From NCBI GenBank assembly GCA_018388625.1, contig CP074402.1, forward strand, positions 3,038,001-3,102,000: a stretch of DNA of 64,000 nucleotides, in the 5' to 3' direction. Both the position numbers and the translations under genes were made by a program. Below the pieces are notes generated by a model that saw only the letters and a program-made list of their open reading frames with translations, had not been told where the DNA came from and searched no databases. Source of the DNA: Nocardiopsis eucommiae. GTDB lineage: Bacteria > Actinomycetota > Actinomycetes > Streptosporangiales > Streptosporangiaceae. This document shows positions 8,906-17,764 of this stretch, one piece after another (within the stretch, counting starts at the first letter, position 1; each line of letters starts with the position of its first letter).

Positions 8906-9835
8906 ATGGGTTCTCTTCAAACGCCTGGTCGACCACGATCCCCGGGGTCGCCCTCACCCTGGCCCTCAGCGCCTGCTCCACCACCGCCGGTACCGACCGC
9001 GACGATGACCGACCCCTCGTCCTCACCACCTTCACCGTCATCGCGGACATGGCCGAGAACGTCGCCGCCGACCGCGTCGAGGTCGCCTCCCTCACCCGGC
9101 CCGGCGCGGAGATCCACGGCTACGAGCCCACCCCCGACGACCTCGTACGCGGCCAGGACGCGGACCTCATCCTGGAGAACGGCCTGGGTCTGGAGGCCTG
9201 GTTCCAGCAGTTCACCGACCGCGTGGACGCTCCCACCGCCGTGCTCAGCGAAGGCATCGAGACCATCCCCGTCTCCTCCGGCGGCTACGAGGGAGAACCC
9301 AACCCGCACGCCTGGATGTCCCCCGACAACGCCCTGGTCTACGTCGACAACATCCGCGACGCCCTCACCGCACTCGACCCCGAGGGCGAGGCGACCTACA
9401 CCGAGGCCGCCGAGGCCTACAAGGAGGAGATCTCCGAGGTCGGCTCCTACCTGGAGACGGAGCTCTCCGGGGTCCCCGAGTCCTCCCGCGCCCTGGTCAC
9501 CTGCGAGGGCGCCTTCTCCTACCTGGCCCGCGACGCCGGACTGACCGAGCGGTACCTGTGGCCCGTCAACGCCGAACGTGAGGGCACCCCCAGCAGATCG
9601 CCGCCGTCTCCGAGTTCGTCCGCGACAATGACGTGCCCACCGTGTTCTGCGAGAGCACCGTCAACGACAGCGCCCAGCGGTCCGTGATCCGCGAGACCGG
9701 AGCCGCCATGGGTGGGACCCTCTACGTCGACTCGCTCTCCGAGGCCGACGGCCCCGTGCCCACCTACCTCGACCTGCTCCGCCACGACGCGGAGGCCATC
9801 GTCGCCGGACTGACCGACCGGGGGAGACGCCGTGA
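8906..9835 (+). CDS. metal ABC transporter substrate-binding lipoprotein (Mn/Fe type), frame breaks
   Basis: This is a cluster A-I metal-binding protein of about 310 residues. A lipoprotein signal ends at the lipobox LSAC. The likely metal ligands are His in GAEIHGYEP, His in NPHAWMSP, Glu in CESTVNDS and Asp in YVDSL; the His-His-Glu-Asp set is the one found in Mn or Fe binders, unlike the His-rich zinc type. Bases are missing in the C run at 9587-9591 and the G run at 9820-9824; with them the stop falls at 9833-9835, overlapping the ATPase start. The start is uncertain: ATG 8906 needs one more lost base near 8935, while ATG 8881 would put the metal box inside the gene. Confidence 0.8.
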
Positions 9836-10578
9836 CCGCGGCCATCGAGGTCACCGGAGCCACCGTGCGCTACGGCGAGGTCCTCGCCCTGGACGACGTC
9901 GACCTGTCCGTGGAACCCGGCCGGGTGTGCGGGCTGCTGGGCATGAACGGCTCGGGCAAGTCCACCCTGTTCAAGACCGTGCTCGGCCTGGTCCCCGTCG
10001 ACCGGGGCCGGGTGCGCCTCCTGGGCATGGGCAGCGGCGCCGCCCGCCGCAAGGGCCTCGTCGGCTACGTGCCCCAGTCCGAACAGGTGGACTGGGCCTT
10101 CCCCGTGCGGGTGCGCGACGTGGTCATGATGGGCCGTTACGGGCACATGGGACGCAGGCGCCGCCCCCGGCCCGCCGACCGCGAGGCCGTGGACCACGCA
10201 CTGGCCCGCACGGACCTCACCGACCTGGCCGACCGTCAGATCGGGGCGCTCTCCGGAGGTCAGCGCAAACGCGCGTTCGTCGCGCGCGCCATCGCCCAGG
10301 AGGCTGACGTGCTGCTGCTCGACGAGCCCTTCGCGGGCGTGGACAGGCGTTCGGAGGCCACCATCACCGACCTGCTGCTGCAACTGCGCCAGACGGGGCA
10401 CACACTGCTGGTGTCCACCCACGACCTGGCCCAGGTACCGGTGCTGTGCGACGAGGCCGTCCTGCTGCAACAGCGCGTGATCGCGCACGGTCCGCCCGAG
10501 GAGGTCCTGCGCCCGGACGTGCTCCTGGAGGCGTTCGGCATCCACCCCAGTGAGGAGCGACGCTCGTGGACGTCCTGA
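9832..10578 (+). CDS. metal ABC transporter ATPase
   Basis: This 248-residue ATP-binding subunit powers the Mn/Fe uptake system. It shows Walker A (GMNGSGKST), the Q-loop in YVPQSEQVDWAFPV (a pattern shared by metal ABC ATPases), the signature LSGGQRKR, Walker B (VLLLDEPFAGVD) and the switch His in STHD. The GTG start overlaps the repaired stop of the binding protein (GTGA), and the end overlaps the permease start by 13 bases, so all three are one operon under the box at 8884-8902. Confidence 0.92.
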   Translation: MTAAIEVTGATVRYGEVLALDDVDLSVEPGRVCGLLGMNGSGKSTLFKTVLGLVPVDRGRVRLLGMGSGAARRKGLVGYVPQSEQVDWAFPVRVRDVVMMGRYGHMGRRRRPRPADREAVDHALARTDLTDLADRQIGALSGGQRKRAFVARAIAQEADVLLLDEPFAGVDRRSEATITDLLLQLRQTGHTLLVSTHDLAQVPVLCDEAVLLQQRVIAHGPPEEVLRPDVLLEAFGIHPSEERRSWTS

Positions 10579-11462
10579 TGGCGGTCGTGGAATGGTTCGC
10601 GGTGCCCATGCGGTTCGAGTTCGTGCAGCGCGCACTGCTGGTGAGCGTCGTCGCGGGCGTGGTCTGCGCGGTGCTCTCCTGCTGGATGACCCTGGTGGGC
10701 TGGTCGCTGATGGGCGACGCGGTCTCGCACGCGGTCCTCCCCGGCGTGGTGCTCTCCTACATGTTCGGGATGCCCTTCGCCCTGGGCGCCCTGGTGTTCG
10801 GCGGGGGCTCGGTCGCGCTGATCGGGGTGGTCAACCGGACCTCCCGGGTCAAGGAGGACGCGGTGATCGGCGTGGTCTTCACCGCGATGTTCGCCCTGGG
10901 GCTGGTGATGATCTCGCGGGTGCCGAGCCAGACCGACCTCAGCCACATCCTGTTCGGCAACGTGCTCGGGGTCTCCGACGCGGACATCCTCCAGGTCCTG
11001 ATCCTGGCCGCCGTGGTGCTGGCCGTGGTCTGGTACAAGCACCGCGACCTGACCATGTACGCCTTCGACCCGGTCCACGCGCACGCCATCGGCGTCAACC
11101 CGCGCCTGTTGGAGACCCTGCTGCTGGGCCTGCTGTCGGTGACGGTCGTGGTGGCGCTCCAGGCGGTGGGGATCATCCTGGTCGTGGCCATGGTGATCAT
11201 CCCCGGCGCGACCGCCTACCTGCTCACCGACCGCTTCGAGCGGATGCTGCTGATCTCGGCGGCGATCGCCGTCGTCGCCGCCGTGGCGGGGGTGTTCACC
11301 AGCTTCCACCTGAACGTGTCCACCGGTGGGTGCATCGTGCTGTCCCAGGCGGTCGCGTTCACTCTGGCCTACCTGTTTTCCCCCAGGCAGGGGCTGCTCT
11401 GGAGGGGGCGTGCCGTCCGTGCCCTGCGGGCCCGCGGTCGCGGCACCCGCGTCCTCGACTGA
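10566..11462 (+). CDS. metal ABC transporter permease
   Basis: This is an integral membrane subunit of the ABC-3 (ZnuB/MntB-like) family, 298 residues with about eight hydrophobic helices. Family landmarks are the early GDAVSHAVLPGVVLSYM segment and the late VVAMVIIPGATAYLLTDR loop that meets the ATPase. Only one permease gene is present, so the transporter should use a homodimer. The operon ends here; the next gene has its own promoter region. Confidence 0.92.
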   Translation: MDVLMAVVEWFAVPMRFEFVQRALLVSVVAGVVCAVLSCWMTLVGWSLMGDAVSHAVLPGVVLSYMFGMPFALGALVFGGGSVALIGVVNRTSRVKEDAVIGVVFTAMFALGLVMISRVPSQTDLSHILFGNVLGVSDADILQVLILAAVVLAVVWYKHRDLTMYAFDPVHAHAIGVNPRLLETLLLGLLSVTVVVALQAVGIILVVAMVIIPGATAYLLTDRFERMLLISAAIAVVAAVAGVFTSFHLNVSTGGCIVLSQAVAFTLAYLFSPRQGLLWRGRAVRALRARGRGTRVLD

Positions 11463-11466
11463 GCAT

Positions 11467-11514
11467 GTGAACAATCCGTTCACAACATTTGGTTGACAAC
11501 TAAGAGCTGACAAC
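11467..11514 (+). promoter_or_regulatory. operator-like region: palindrome plus three 14-bp-spaced repeats
   Basis: GTGAAC-AATCC-GTTCAC (11467-11483) is a perfect 6+5+6 inverted repeat. It runs into three copies of the heptamer T(G/C)ACAAC inside TTCACAAC (11479), TTGACAAC (11493) and CTGACAAC (11507), spaced exactly 14 bases apart. The middle copy also supplies a TTGACA -35-like hexamer. The array ends 13 bases before the ATG of the next gene and looks like a regulator-binding array. Confidence 0.5.
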
Positions 11515-11527
11515 GCACAGTGGAGGC

Positions 11528-11950
11528 ATGGAGAACACACAGGACGCCTTCACTCAGCCCGACCCGGAACAAGCCCGGCGCGCACGCGTCCACGAGGCCC
11601 TCTTCCGGATCACCGAGCGGCACGCCACGGGCGAGGACCGCGACCGCTGGACCCGGACACGCATGCCGATGTCCCCCCACGAGGCCATTCGTCGCGTCAG
11701 CGACCTGGCCGCGGGCAGCGCCCTCCCGGACGAGGGCGCCCCCGCCGTGGACCAGGACGACCTCACCGCCGCCCTGACCCTGGTCCCCTGGGCCCGGGCC
11801 GAGTTCGACCAGCTGGAGTCGGGGCTGCTCACCATGGCCAAGGGGCGGGGGATGACCTGGCAGGGGATCGCCTTCGGCCTCGGGCTGGGCACCGCGCAGG
11901 CCGCCCGGCAGCGCCAGGAGCGCCTGACCCGGCGCGCCGAGGAGGGATAG
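11528..11950 (+). CDS. small conserved actinobacterial protein, probably DNA-binding
   Basis: This is a 140-residue soluble protein without a signal peptide or membrane segment. The N-terminal half is charged and helical (RARVHEALFRITERHATGE). The C-terminal end WARAEFDQLESGLLTMAKGR followed by MTWQGIAFGLGLGTAQAARQ looks like a helix-turn-helix segment of the kind that reads DNA (TWQGIAFGLGL then TAQAARQRQERL). I do not recognise a named family. The ATG has GGAGG just upstream. It is probably transcribed alone from the repeat-rich region in front and may control itself. Confidence 0.65.
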   Translation: MENTQDAFTQPDPEQARRARVHEALFRITERHATGEDRDRWTRTRMPMSPHEAIRRVSDLAAGSALPDEGAPAVDQDDLTAALTLVPWARAEFDQLESGLLTMAKGRGMTWQGIAFGLGLGTAQAARQRQERLTRRAEEG

Positions 11951-11974
11951 GCCGGCGGCGAGGCCTCGCCGGTC

Positions 11975-12007
11975 GCCCCGCGACCGGCGCGCGGCCGGTC
12001 GCGGGGC
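11975..12007. terminator. bidirectional terminator
   Basis: GCCCCGCGACCGGC (11975-11988) and GCCGGTCGCGGGGC (11994-12007) form a perfect 14-bp stem between converging genes. Confidence 0.8.
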
Positions 12008-12013
12008 ACGGGG

Positions 12014-12823
12014 TCACAGCAGCATGGCGAGCTGGCGGGCCTGGGCCACCAGGGTGCCCTGGCTGTCCCAGATCTCCATGTCCTCCTCGTGGAGGCCGTT
12101 GGAGACGTGCCGGGTGGAGACCCGGCAGGCCAGCCAGCCGGGGGCGGGCCTGGCGCGCACGTGGGTGGTCAGTTCCACGGTGATCGTGCTGAACTCACCG
12201 ATCTCCAGGACGGCGGGGACCGCGAAGTCCACCATCGCGGGCAGGGAGTGCACGTCGGCGTCGCGGCCGTCGGCGAACCGCATCCAGAAGTCGGTGCGGG
12301 GCCGGCCGTCCTTCCTCCCGTCCAGCCACCCCGGGCGCTCGGGGTAGCGGTAGTCGACGCGCTGGGCGATCGTCACGCCCTCGGGCGTGCCCGCGAACTC
12401 CGGGGGCAGGTGGCAGTCCTCCGGGGCGGGCAGTTCCGGCGGGCCCTCCAGGTGCAGCACCCGCCCCTCGGCAGTGAGGTCGCCGTAGGTGGCGGTGGCA
12501 CGCAGGATCTCCTTGCCGCCCTGTTCCGCGACGACCGTGCCGGTGGCCGTGCGGCGCCCCTCGCGTACGGTCTCGGTGCGCAGCAACGCCGGGCCGGGGG
12601 CGGCGGGACGCAGGAAGAAGGCGGAGACCACGAGGGGGTCGGGCTGGGTGAGGGTCTGGCCCAGGGCGTTGAGGGCCGTCCCCAGGACGTAGCCGCCGTT
12701 GGGGTGCGAGGTGAACGTGGTCCAGCCGTCGGTGAGGGTGGCTGTGAACTCGCCGTCGGCACGCTTGTCGACCCGGGTGTCCTGGTCGAACTCGTGCCCT
12801 TCGGCGGGGTGGTCAAGGCTCAT
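12014..12823 (-). CDS. acyl-CoA thioesterase-like protein (double hot-dog)
   Basis: This 269-residue protein resembles the TesB/4HBT_3 thioesterase group, which hydrolyses acyl-CoA. The N-terminal hot-dog unit contains TSHPNGGYVLGTALNAL, the usual glycine-rich central helix, and SAFFLRPAAPGPALLRTE. The C-terminal unit holds WMRFADGRDADVHSL and VELTTHVRARPAPGWL, which ends with the classic hot-dog strand pattern. No signal peptide is seen. It stands between two terminator-like regions. The acyl substrate is unknown. Confidence 0.82.
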   Translation of the reverse strand: MSLDHPAEGHEFDQDTRVDKRADGEFTATLTDGWTTFTSHPNGGYVLGTALNALGQTLTQPDPLVVSAFFLRPAAPGPALLRTETVREGRRTATGTVVAEQGGKEILRATATYGDLTAEGRVLHLEGPPELPAPEDCHLPPEFAGTPEGVTIAQRVDYRYPERPGWLDGRKDGRPRTDFWMRFADGRDADVHSLPAMVDFAVPAVLEIGEFSTITVELTTHVRARPAPGWLACRVSTRHVSNGLHEEDMEIWDSQGTLVAQARQLAMLL

Positions 12824-13013
12824 GCGTCAATGTTACCGATGGGTAGAACTCGTGGCCACACCTGAACCGAACGGGATTCGGTCCGAGTGGGCGGGGCTCG
12901 GACAACGATCGACCAGGTTACGGACCCGCTTCGACAATCGGACACCGGCACCCCGGCTTCCGGCCACCCCCGGGGCCGTTCGGGATGGGTCCCCGCACCC
13001 CGGAACTGGCAGA

Positions 13014-14367
13014 ATGGGCCGCCCCTCCTCCGCCCCCTCACCCCTCCTGGCTGCCACCTTGCACGAGCTCCGCCATGCCTACGACACCCATCTGCGTGGC
13101 CATCTCCCTCCCCGCCCCAGGCCGGGGCGGTACACCTGAGGGACCGACACGTGGACGGCGGACGCCTCGTCCGCACCCACTACGGCACCCACGGGGTCGT
13201 CGACCACGGCCCCCTGCCGAGCGGAACGGACCTGCCCGCCCTGGTCGCCCGCCAACGCGACCGGTTCGAGGCACACCGCGAACCCGCCCACTGGCCGGTG
13301 CACGCCCACGACCCGCCCGCCCTGACCCGCGCCCTGCACGCGGCCGGGTTCGTCCCGGGCCCCGAGAGATCCGTGCTGGTCGCCGCGCTCACCGACCTCC
13401 CCACGGCGCCGCCCCCGCCGGAGGAACGCCTCCGGGAGAACGACCGGGTGTCCGCCGACGCCGTCCGGCTCCTGGCCGCCGCCTCCGGACCGCACCGGCG
13501 CTCCCTGACCGAACACGAGGCGGACGGCAGAGCCTTCGAGAGACGGACCCTGACCCTGGTGCGCGGGGCGCACGTACGCGCCGCCAGCTGGGCCACCCTG
13601 CGTACCGGAACCCCCTTCGTGGTCCTGGAGGGGATGACCGCCCCCCGCGCGGAGTTCCTGGGGGAGTGGGCGCGTCACGCGAGCTCAGGTCGCGTCCTAC
13701 CCCTGTGGTGGGTGTGGACCCAGGCCGAGGCCCGCCTCATGGCCGCCGAGACCGACCCCGCCACCCAACCCGACCTGCACGGACTCCTCCTCGCCTCGGG
13801 GTTCCGGGAAGTCACCAGTGTGCGCACCCTCACCTGGGCCCCGCCCGGCGCCCCGGCTCCGGTACGGCCGGTCACCGAGCTCCACGACGACTCCGAGCAC
13901 GACGACCTCTGGGACCGGTTCACCGAACGTTTCTTCTTCACCCCCAGCGCCACGGTCTTCCCCGGCGTCGTGGAACCCACCCCCTCCGTGACCTGGGCCG
14001 CCCACGCCGTGGCCGGAAGCCCCGACCGCGTCAGCGAACTGAACCGGGTGGTGCGGCGCGCGCTCGCCGCCAGCGTCCCGGAGGGTGAGCACCTCTACTC
14101 CCTGGGCTGGCAGCGCACCGGGCACCGGTACGACCCCCGCCGGGTCGGAGGGGACGAACGGCCCCGCCACCCCGCGCACGCGTTCCCCGACGGCGACTAC
14201 CACATCAACCTCACCGGAGACCTGCGCCTGGGCACCTTCGGGCACCCCTGGGAACACGACCGGGGGACCCTGTGCGTGTTCGGCCGCGAGCTGCTGGCCG
14301 AGGTCGAAGCCGACCTGAACCGCCTGCTGGGCGCCCCCTGCGCCGGGACGGCCAACGGATCGGCTGA
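13014..14367 (+). CDS. GNAT-like protein with C-terminal DUF2716, two frame breaks
   Basis: The product is about 451 residues when bases are restored in C runs at 13115-13118 and 14334-14338. The first part (HELRHAYDTHL ... VRTHYGTHGVVDHGPLP, then TLVRGAHVRAASWATLR and VVLEGMTAPRAEFLG) looks like a degenerate GNAT acetyltransferase. The last 140 residues are DUF2716, recognised by LYSLGWQRTGHRYDPRRVG, FPDGDYHINLTGDLRLGTFG and HPWEHDRGTLCVFG. DUF2716 has no known function. Without the repair the frame runs for 863 codons across an unrelated antisense gene. The start is uncertain: ATG 13014 has only a weak ribosome site. Confidence 0.68.
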
Positions 14368-14707
14368 CCCGACGGGACCCGGGGGCGCCGGACACCCGCC
14401 GGGTCGGGGTCGTGTCCGAAACCGCCGACCGCGACTCCGATCCGCCTCCAGTCCGGGTGCGGTCCGCGTGCGGAGGTCCCTGTGGGAGGGGCACCCCGGC
14501 GACCACACACCACCCGGGGCAGGGGCTGGCCAGGGCGGTCGCGTCCCCGGCCGCGACGGCCTCCCTGGCGGGCGGCGGTGCCGTCCATCGGCCGGGCCCG
14601 CGCCCTGGCGGGTTCCGGTGCCGACCCCCAGGTTCACCCCGCCCGAAGGTGTGCGTTGCGCCGTGTCACGTGAAACGGAACCCGGACCGGTTCAGGGAGC
14701 CGGGGAC
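14368..14707. other. intergenic, converging gene ends
   Basis: This 340-base stretch lies between the DUF2716 gene and the end of the NB-ARC gene. It holds a short hairpin (GTCGCG at 14538-14543 with CGCGAC at 14552-14557) that may serve as a terminator. I see no gene with codon bias or a ribosome site. Confidence 0.5.
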
Positions 14708-16957
14708 TCAGCCGACCGGGTCGGGAGAGTCCCGGGCCGAGACCAGCGCTTCGGCGGCCCGGTCCCTCAGGTACGGGTCGTTGTTCTCCGCGAGGAGCTC
14801 GACCGCGCGTTCCAGGTGGGGGATCGCCCGCACCGCGTCACCCCTCGCGGCCCAGGTCAGCCCGAGTTCGTAGCGGGCCAGACCCTCATGGTGCGGGTCC
14901 CGCTCCTCGACGAGGAAGCCGACCACCGCGTCGAGCGCGGCCAGGGCCTCGTCCGTTCGGTGGAGCCCCCGGAGGCAGGTGGCCGTCCCCGTCTCCGTCC
15001 GCACCACCTCAAGGGTGTCTCCCAGCCCCTGGAACATGGTGCGGGCCCGTTCGTAGGCCTCCATCGCCTCGGTGAAGCGCCCCTCCCGGGCCAGCACAGC
15101 GCCCAGGTTGACCCACACCTTGGCCTCGCGGTGCACCTCTCCCAGCTGGTGGTAGAAGCCCCGCGCCCGCTGGTGGGCCTCCACGGACTCGGCGTACCGG
15201 CCGACCTCGCGCAGGGCCTCGCCCAGGTGGTTGCAGGCGTTGGCCTCCCGAAGGACGTCGCCCAAGCGGGCGAACATGGCCTGGGAGCCCCGGAGGACGT
15301 CGATGGCCTCCTCGAAGCGCCGTTCCCCGTTCAACGCCGCACCCAGTCCGCTGCGCGACACGGCCTCCCCGTGCTGGTCCTCCAGCTCGGTGTACAGGCG
15401 CAGCGCACACACGTGGGCGTCCATCGCCTCCTCGAACCTGCGTGTCGCACGCAGGACGGCGCCCAGGTGGTCCCATGAGAGGGCTTCCCGTTCCTCGTCC
15501 CCGCCCCGCTGGGAGGCACGCACCGCGATCCACTGGAGGTCCTCCAGGTCGCCGAAGTCCCGGCGCCACTTGAGATACGTGTTGAGGTACAGCGGCAGGT
15601 CGGTCTCCGTCCGCGTCTCACCCAGCTCGCGGGCCACGTGCACGGTGTCGATCAGGACAGCGCGCTCGGCGTCCATCCACCGCGTGGCCGCCGCACGGTC
15701 CGCGAAGGTGTCCGGGGTCCGTTGACCCGACAACGCCACGATGTTGAGACGGGCGTCGTCGGCCGTGGACGCGTAGTGGTCGAACAACCGTCGCCGGGCC
15801 CGAACGAACCGCTCCGGGGCCTCGTCCCCGCCACACAGCGAGGCCGCGTAGCCGGCGGTCAGGTCGTGCATCCGCCACCGCCCCTCCCTCCCGGACACCA
15901 GGTGCGCGACCGAGAGGGCACGCAGGCGCTCCAGGACCTCGGGCTCCGTCACCCCGGCCAGGACGGCCGCCGCCGCCGTGGAGATGTCCGGCCCGGGAGC
16001 CAACCCCAGCAGGGCCAGGAGCTCGGCGGTGTCCGGGGCCAACCGCGCGCGGGACTGCTCGAAGACCGCGTGCAGGCTGCGGGATCCGTCCCCCAATCTC
16101 AGCACCCGGGTCGCGGACGCCTCCAGCGTGTCCGCCAGCTCGTCGGCGGTCATGTCCGGGGCCGCGGCCAGGACGGCCGCGCAGACACGCAGCGCCAACG
16201 GCAACCCGGCGCAGGCCCGCGCGACCCGGGCCAGGCCCTCCGTCTCGGACACCCGGTCGTCGTCCGGATCACCCACCCGGAGCGCCTCCACCAGCACCCG
16301 CACGGCGCGGTCACCGGGAAGGTGGTCGATGGGGACGCGCCGCCAGCCGTGCGAGGTGAGCCGGTCGCGCGAGGTCGCCAGCAACCGGTGTCGGGTCCGC
16401 CCGGGAACCAGGGGGCGACCTGCCCCGCCTCGGAGGCGTTGTCGGCCACCACCAGGATCGGCCCACCCAGTTCCAGGGCCCGTTCCTCCAGCGCCGACCG
16501 GTACAGCCCCTTCTGGCCTCGGCGTCGTCGGGCCACCGCCGTGGGGGCACGTCCAGGCCGCGCAGGAAGGACTCCACCGCCCGGTCGCCGTCCACCGGGG
16601 TCGTGTAGCCGTGCAGGTTCACGAAGAGCGCCCCGGCGAACCACCCGCGACGGAGCGCCTCGTGACCGGCGGCCAGGGCCAGCTGGGTCTTGCCGACCCC
16701 GCCCATGCCCTGGGAGACCACCACCCCCGGAACACCCTCCGCCTCGGGGTCGAGCACCGCGAGGACCCGTTCCAGTTCCCCGCTGCGGCTGGTGAACCCC
16801 GCGTCCACCGAGGGAAGGGTCAGGAGGGTCTGTGCGGCGCCTCGGGCGGGGACGGCGCCGTAGTTGTTCTGGACGGCGATGGTGTCGCGCCCGGCCCGCG
16901 TTCCCTGGACGTGCGCGTGGCTCGTCGGCAGGTCACCGGGGAGTTCGGTCCGTTCAC
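14708..16957 (-). CDS. NB-ARC/TPR STAND ATPase, frame breaks
   Basis: This signal-transducing ATPase is about 750 residues once lost bases are restored near 16397, 16515 and (for the start) 16938-16941. After a short linker with RAGRDTIAVQNNYG comes the NB-ARC domain: Walker A GMGGVGKTQLA, a Walker B region PILVVADNAS and the sensor HRLLATSRDRL. A winged-helix region follows (LLALLGLAPG ... YAASLCGG), then a long TPR array with repeats such as ALSWDHLGAVLRATRRFEEA and KVWVNLGAVLAREGRFTEA. STAND proteins act as switches that oligomerise on a trigger. No effector domain is fused, so a partner is expected; the neighbour at 16971 is the candidate. The GTG start at 16957 is provisional; GTG 16808 is the fallback. 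Confidence 0.8.
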
Positions 16958-16970
16958 GCCGACGCCGCCC

Positions 16971-17453
16971 CTAGCCCTCGCTCCGTCTGTCACCGTGGTT
17001 GTTCTGGATACCGATGACGTCGCGCCCGGCCCTGTTCCCGCGCATCTCGACGTGGTCGCCGTCGTAGCGGGTCTCGTTCCGGTGCACCCCGCCGTGGATC
17101 GTGCCCGCCTGGATGAGCACCCCGTGCACGTCGCGGGCGGTGTTGGTGACGTTCCCCGTTCCGGACGGGGCCACCTCGTCCAGGAGTGCGCGCAGCTCGG
17201 CGGCGGCCGCCGGATCCTCACGCAGCAGACGGCGCAGCTGGGTACGCCAGGACTGCTCCACCTCCTCCGCCGACACCGCGCCCCCGTCGCCCGCGTCGAG
17301 CTCTCGGCGGGTCTCCGCCACCTCCTCCAGGGCCCGGTGCCGCTTGGTCTCGTCACCCCCGAACACCCGGGTGACCCAGCCCTGGACCACGGTCCACCCG
17401 CCCCTGACCATCTCCTGGGTCAGGACCCTGGCGCCTTCCTCGAAGAGTTCCAC
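16971..17453 (-). CDS. small partner protein of the STAND ATPase
   Basis: This protein of about 160 residues is encoded just upstream of the NB-ARC gene on the same strand, with about 13 bases between stop and the next start. A hydrophobic and amphipathic N-terminus (FEEGARVLTQEMVRGGWTVV) is followed by a helical charged middle (RALEEVAETRREL ... EEVEQSWRTQLRRLL). A C-terminal tail has glycine/asparagine-rich strands: GVLIQAGTIHGGVHRN and RAGRDVIGIQNNHGD. The tail motif recurs at the N-terminus of the NB-ARC protein (RAGRDTIAVQNN). The GTG at 17451-17453 is chosen for its GGGAG site. I know this gene pair style from actinomycetes, but not its function. Confidence 0.68.
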   Translation of the reverse strand: MELFEEGARVLTQEMVRGGWTVVQGWVTRVFGGDETKRHRALEEVAETRRELDAGDGGAVSAEEVEQSWRTQLRRLLREDPAAAAELRALLDEVAPSGTGNVTNTARDVHGVLIQAGTIHGGVHRNETRYDGDHVEMRGNRAGRDVIGIQNNHGDRRSEG

Positions 17454-17602
17454 CGTGCCGGTCTCCCTACCGTCCGCGTCCCGGGGCCCGCCGCTACACC
17501 AAAGGCCCTGTGGATAAGACACCCTAGCCATGCGGACGGTTCTCCGAGGGCCCGGCGTACGGTCTCACCGCCCCCGTCGGCCCGTGAGCGCCCTCACCAC
17601 GG

Positions 17603-17628
17603 GGAACGTTCCGCTCACTGCTAGCGTT
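17603..17628 (+). promoter_or_regulatory. candidate ECF-type promoter
   Basis: GGAACGTTCC (17603-17612) is a perfect palindrome whose first half GGAAC matches the -35 box of several actinomycete ECF sigma factors. A CGTT at 17625-17628 lies at about the right distance for the -10 part. It is upstream of a leader ORF and the GNAT gene. Confidence 0.3.
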
Positions 17629-17679
17629 GGACCCCGCGACGCCGAGATTCGGCGCCGCGTACCCCACCGAGGTGCATTG

Positions 17680-17748
17680 ATGACTGCCCTGACCGGCGAC
17701 GCCCTGGGCGACGCCCGCAGCATGTCCCACCAGCGGGTCCCGGCCTGA
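17680..17748 (+). CDS. possible leader ORF before the GNAT gene
   Basis: A 22-codon frame starts at ATG 17680 with GAGGTG 5 bases upstream and stops 16 bases before the ATG of the acetyltransferase gene. It could be a short upstream ORF that couples translation. The peptide has no recognisable features, so this rests on position and ribosome site only. Confidence 0.3.
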   Translation: MTALTGDALGDARSMSHQRVPA

Positions 17749-17764
17749 CCACACGACGGGACCC

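Noticed and set aside
12887..15478. An 863-codon plus-strand open frame
   Set aside because: Only the middle part is real DUF2716 coding sequence. The rest is antisense to the well-supported NB-ARC/TPR gene and arises because stops are rare at this GC content.
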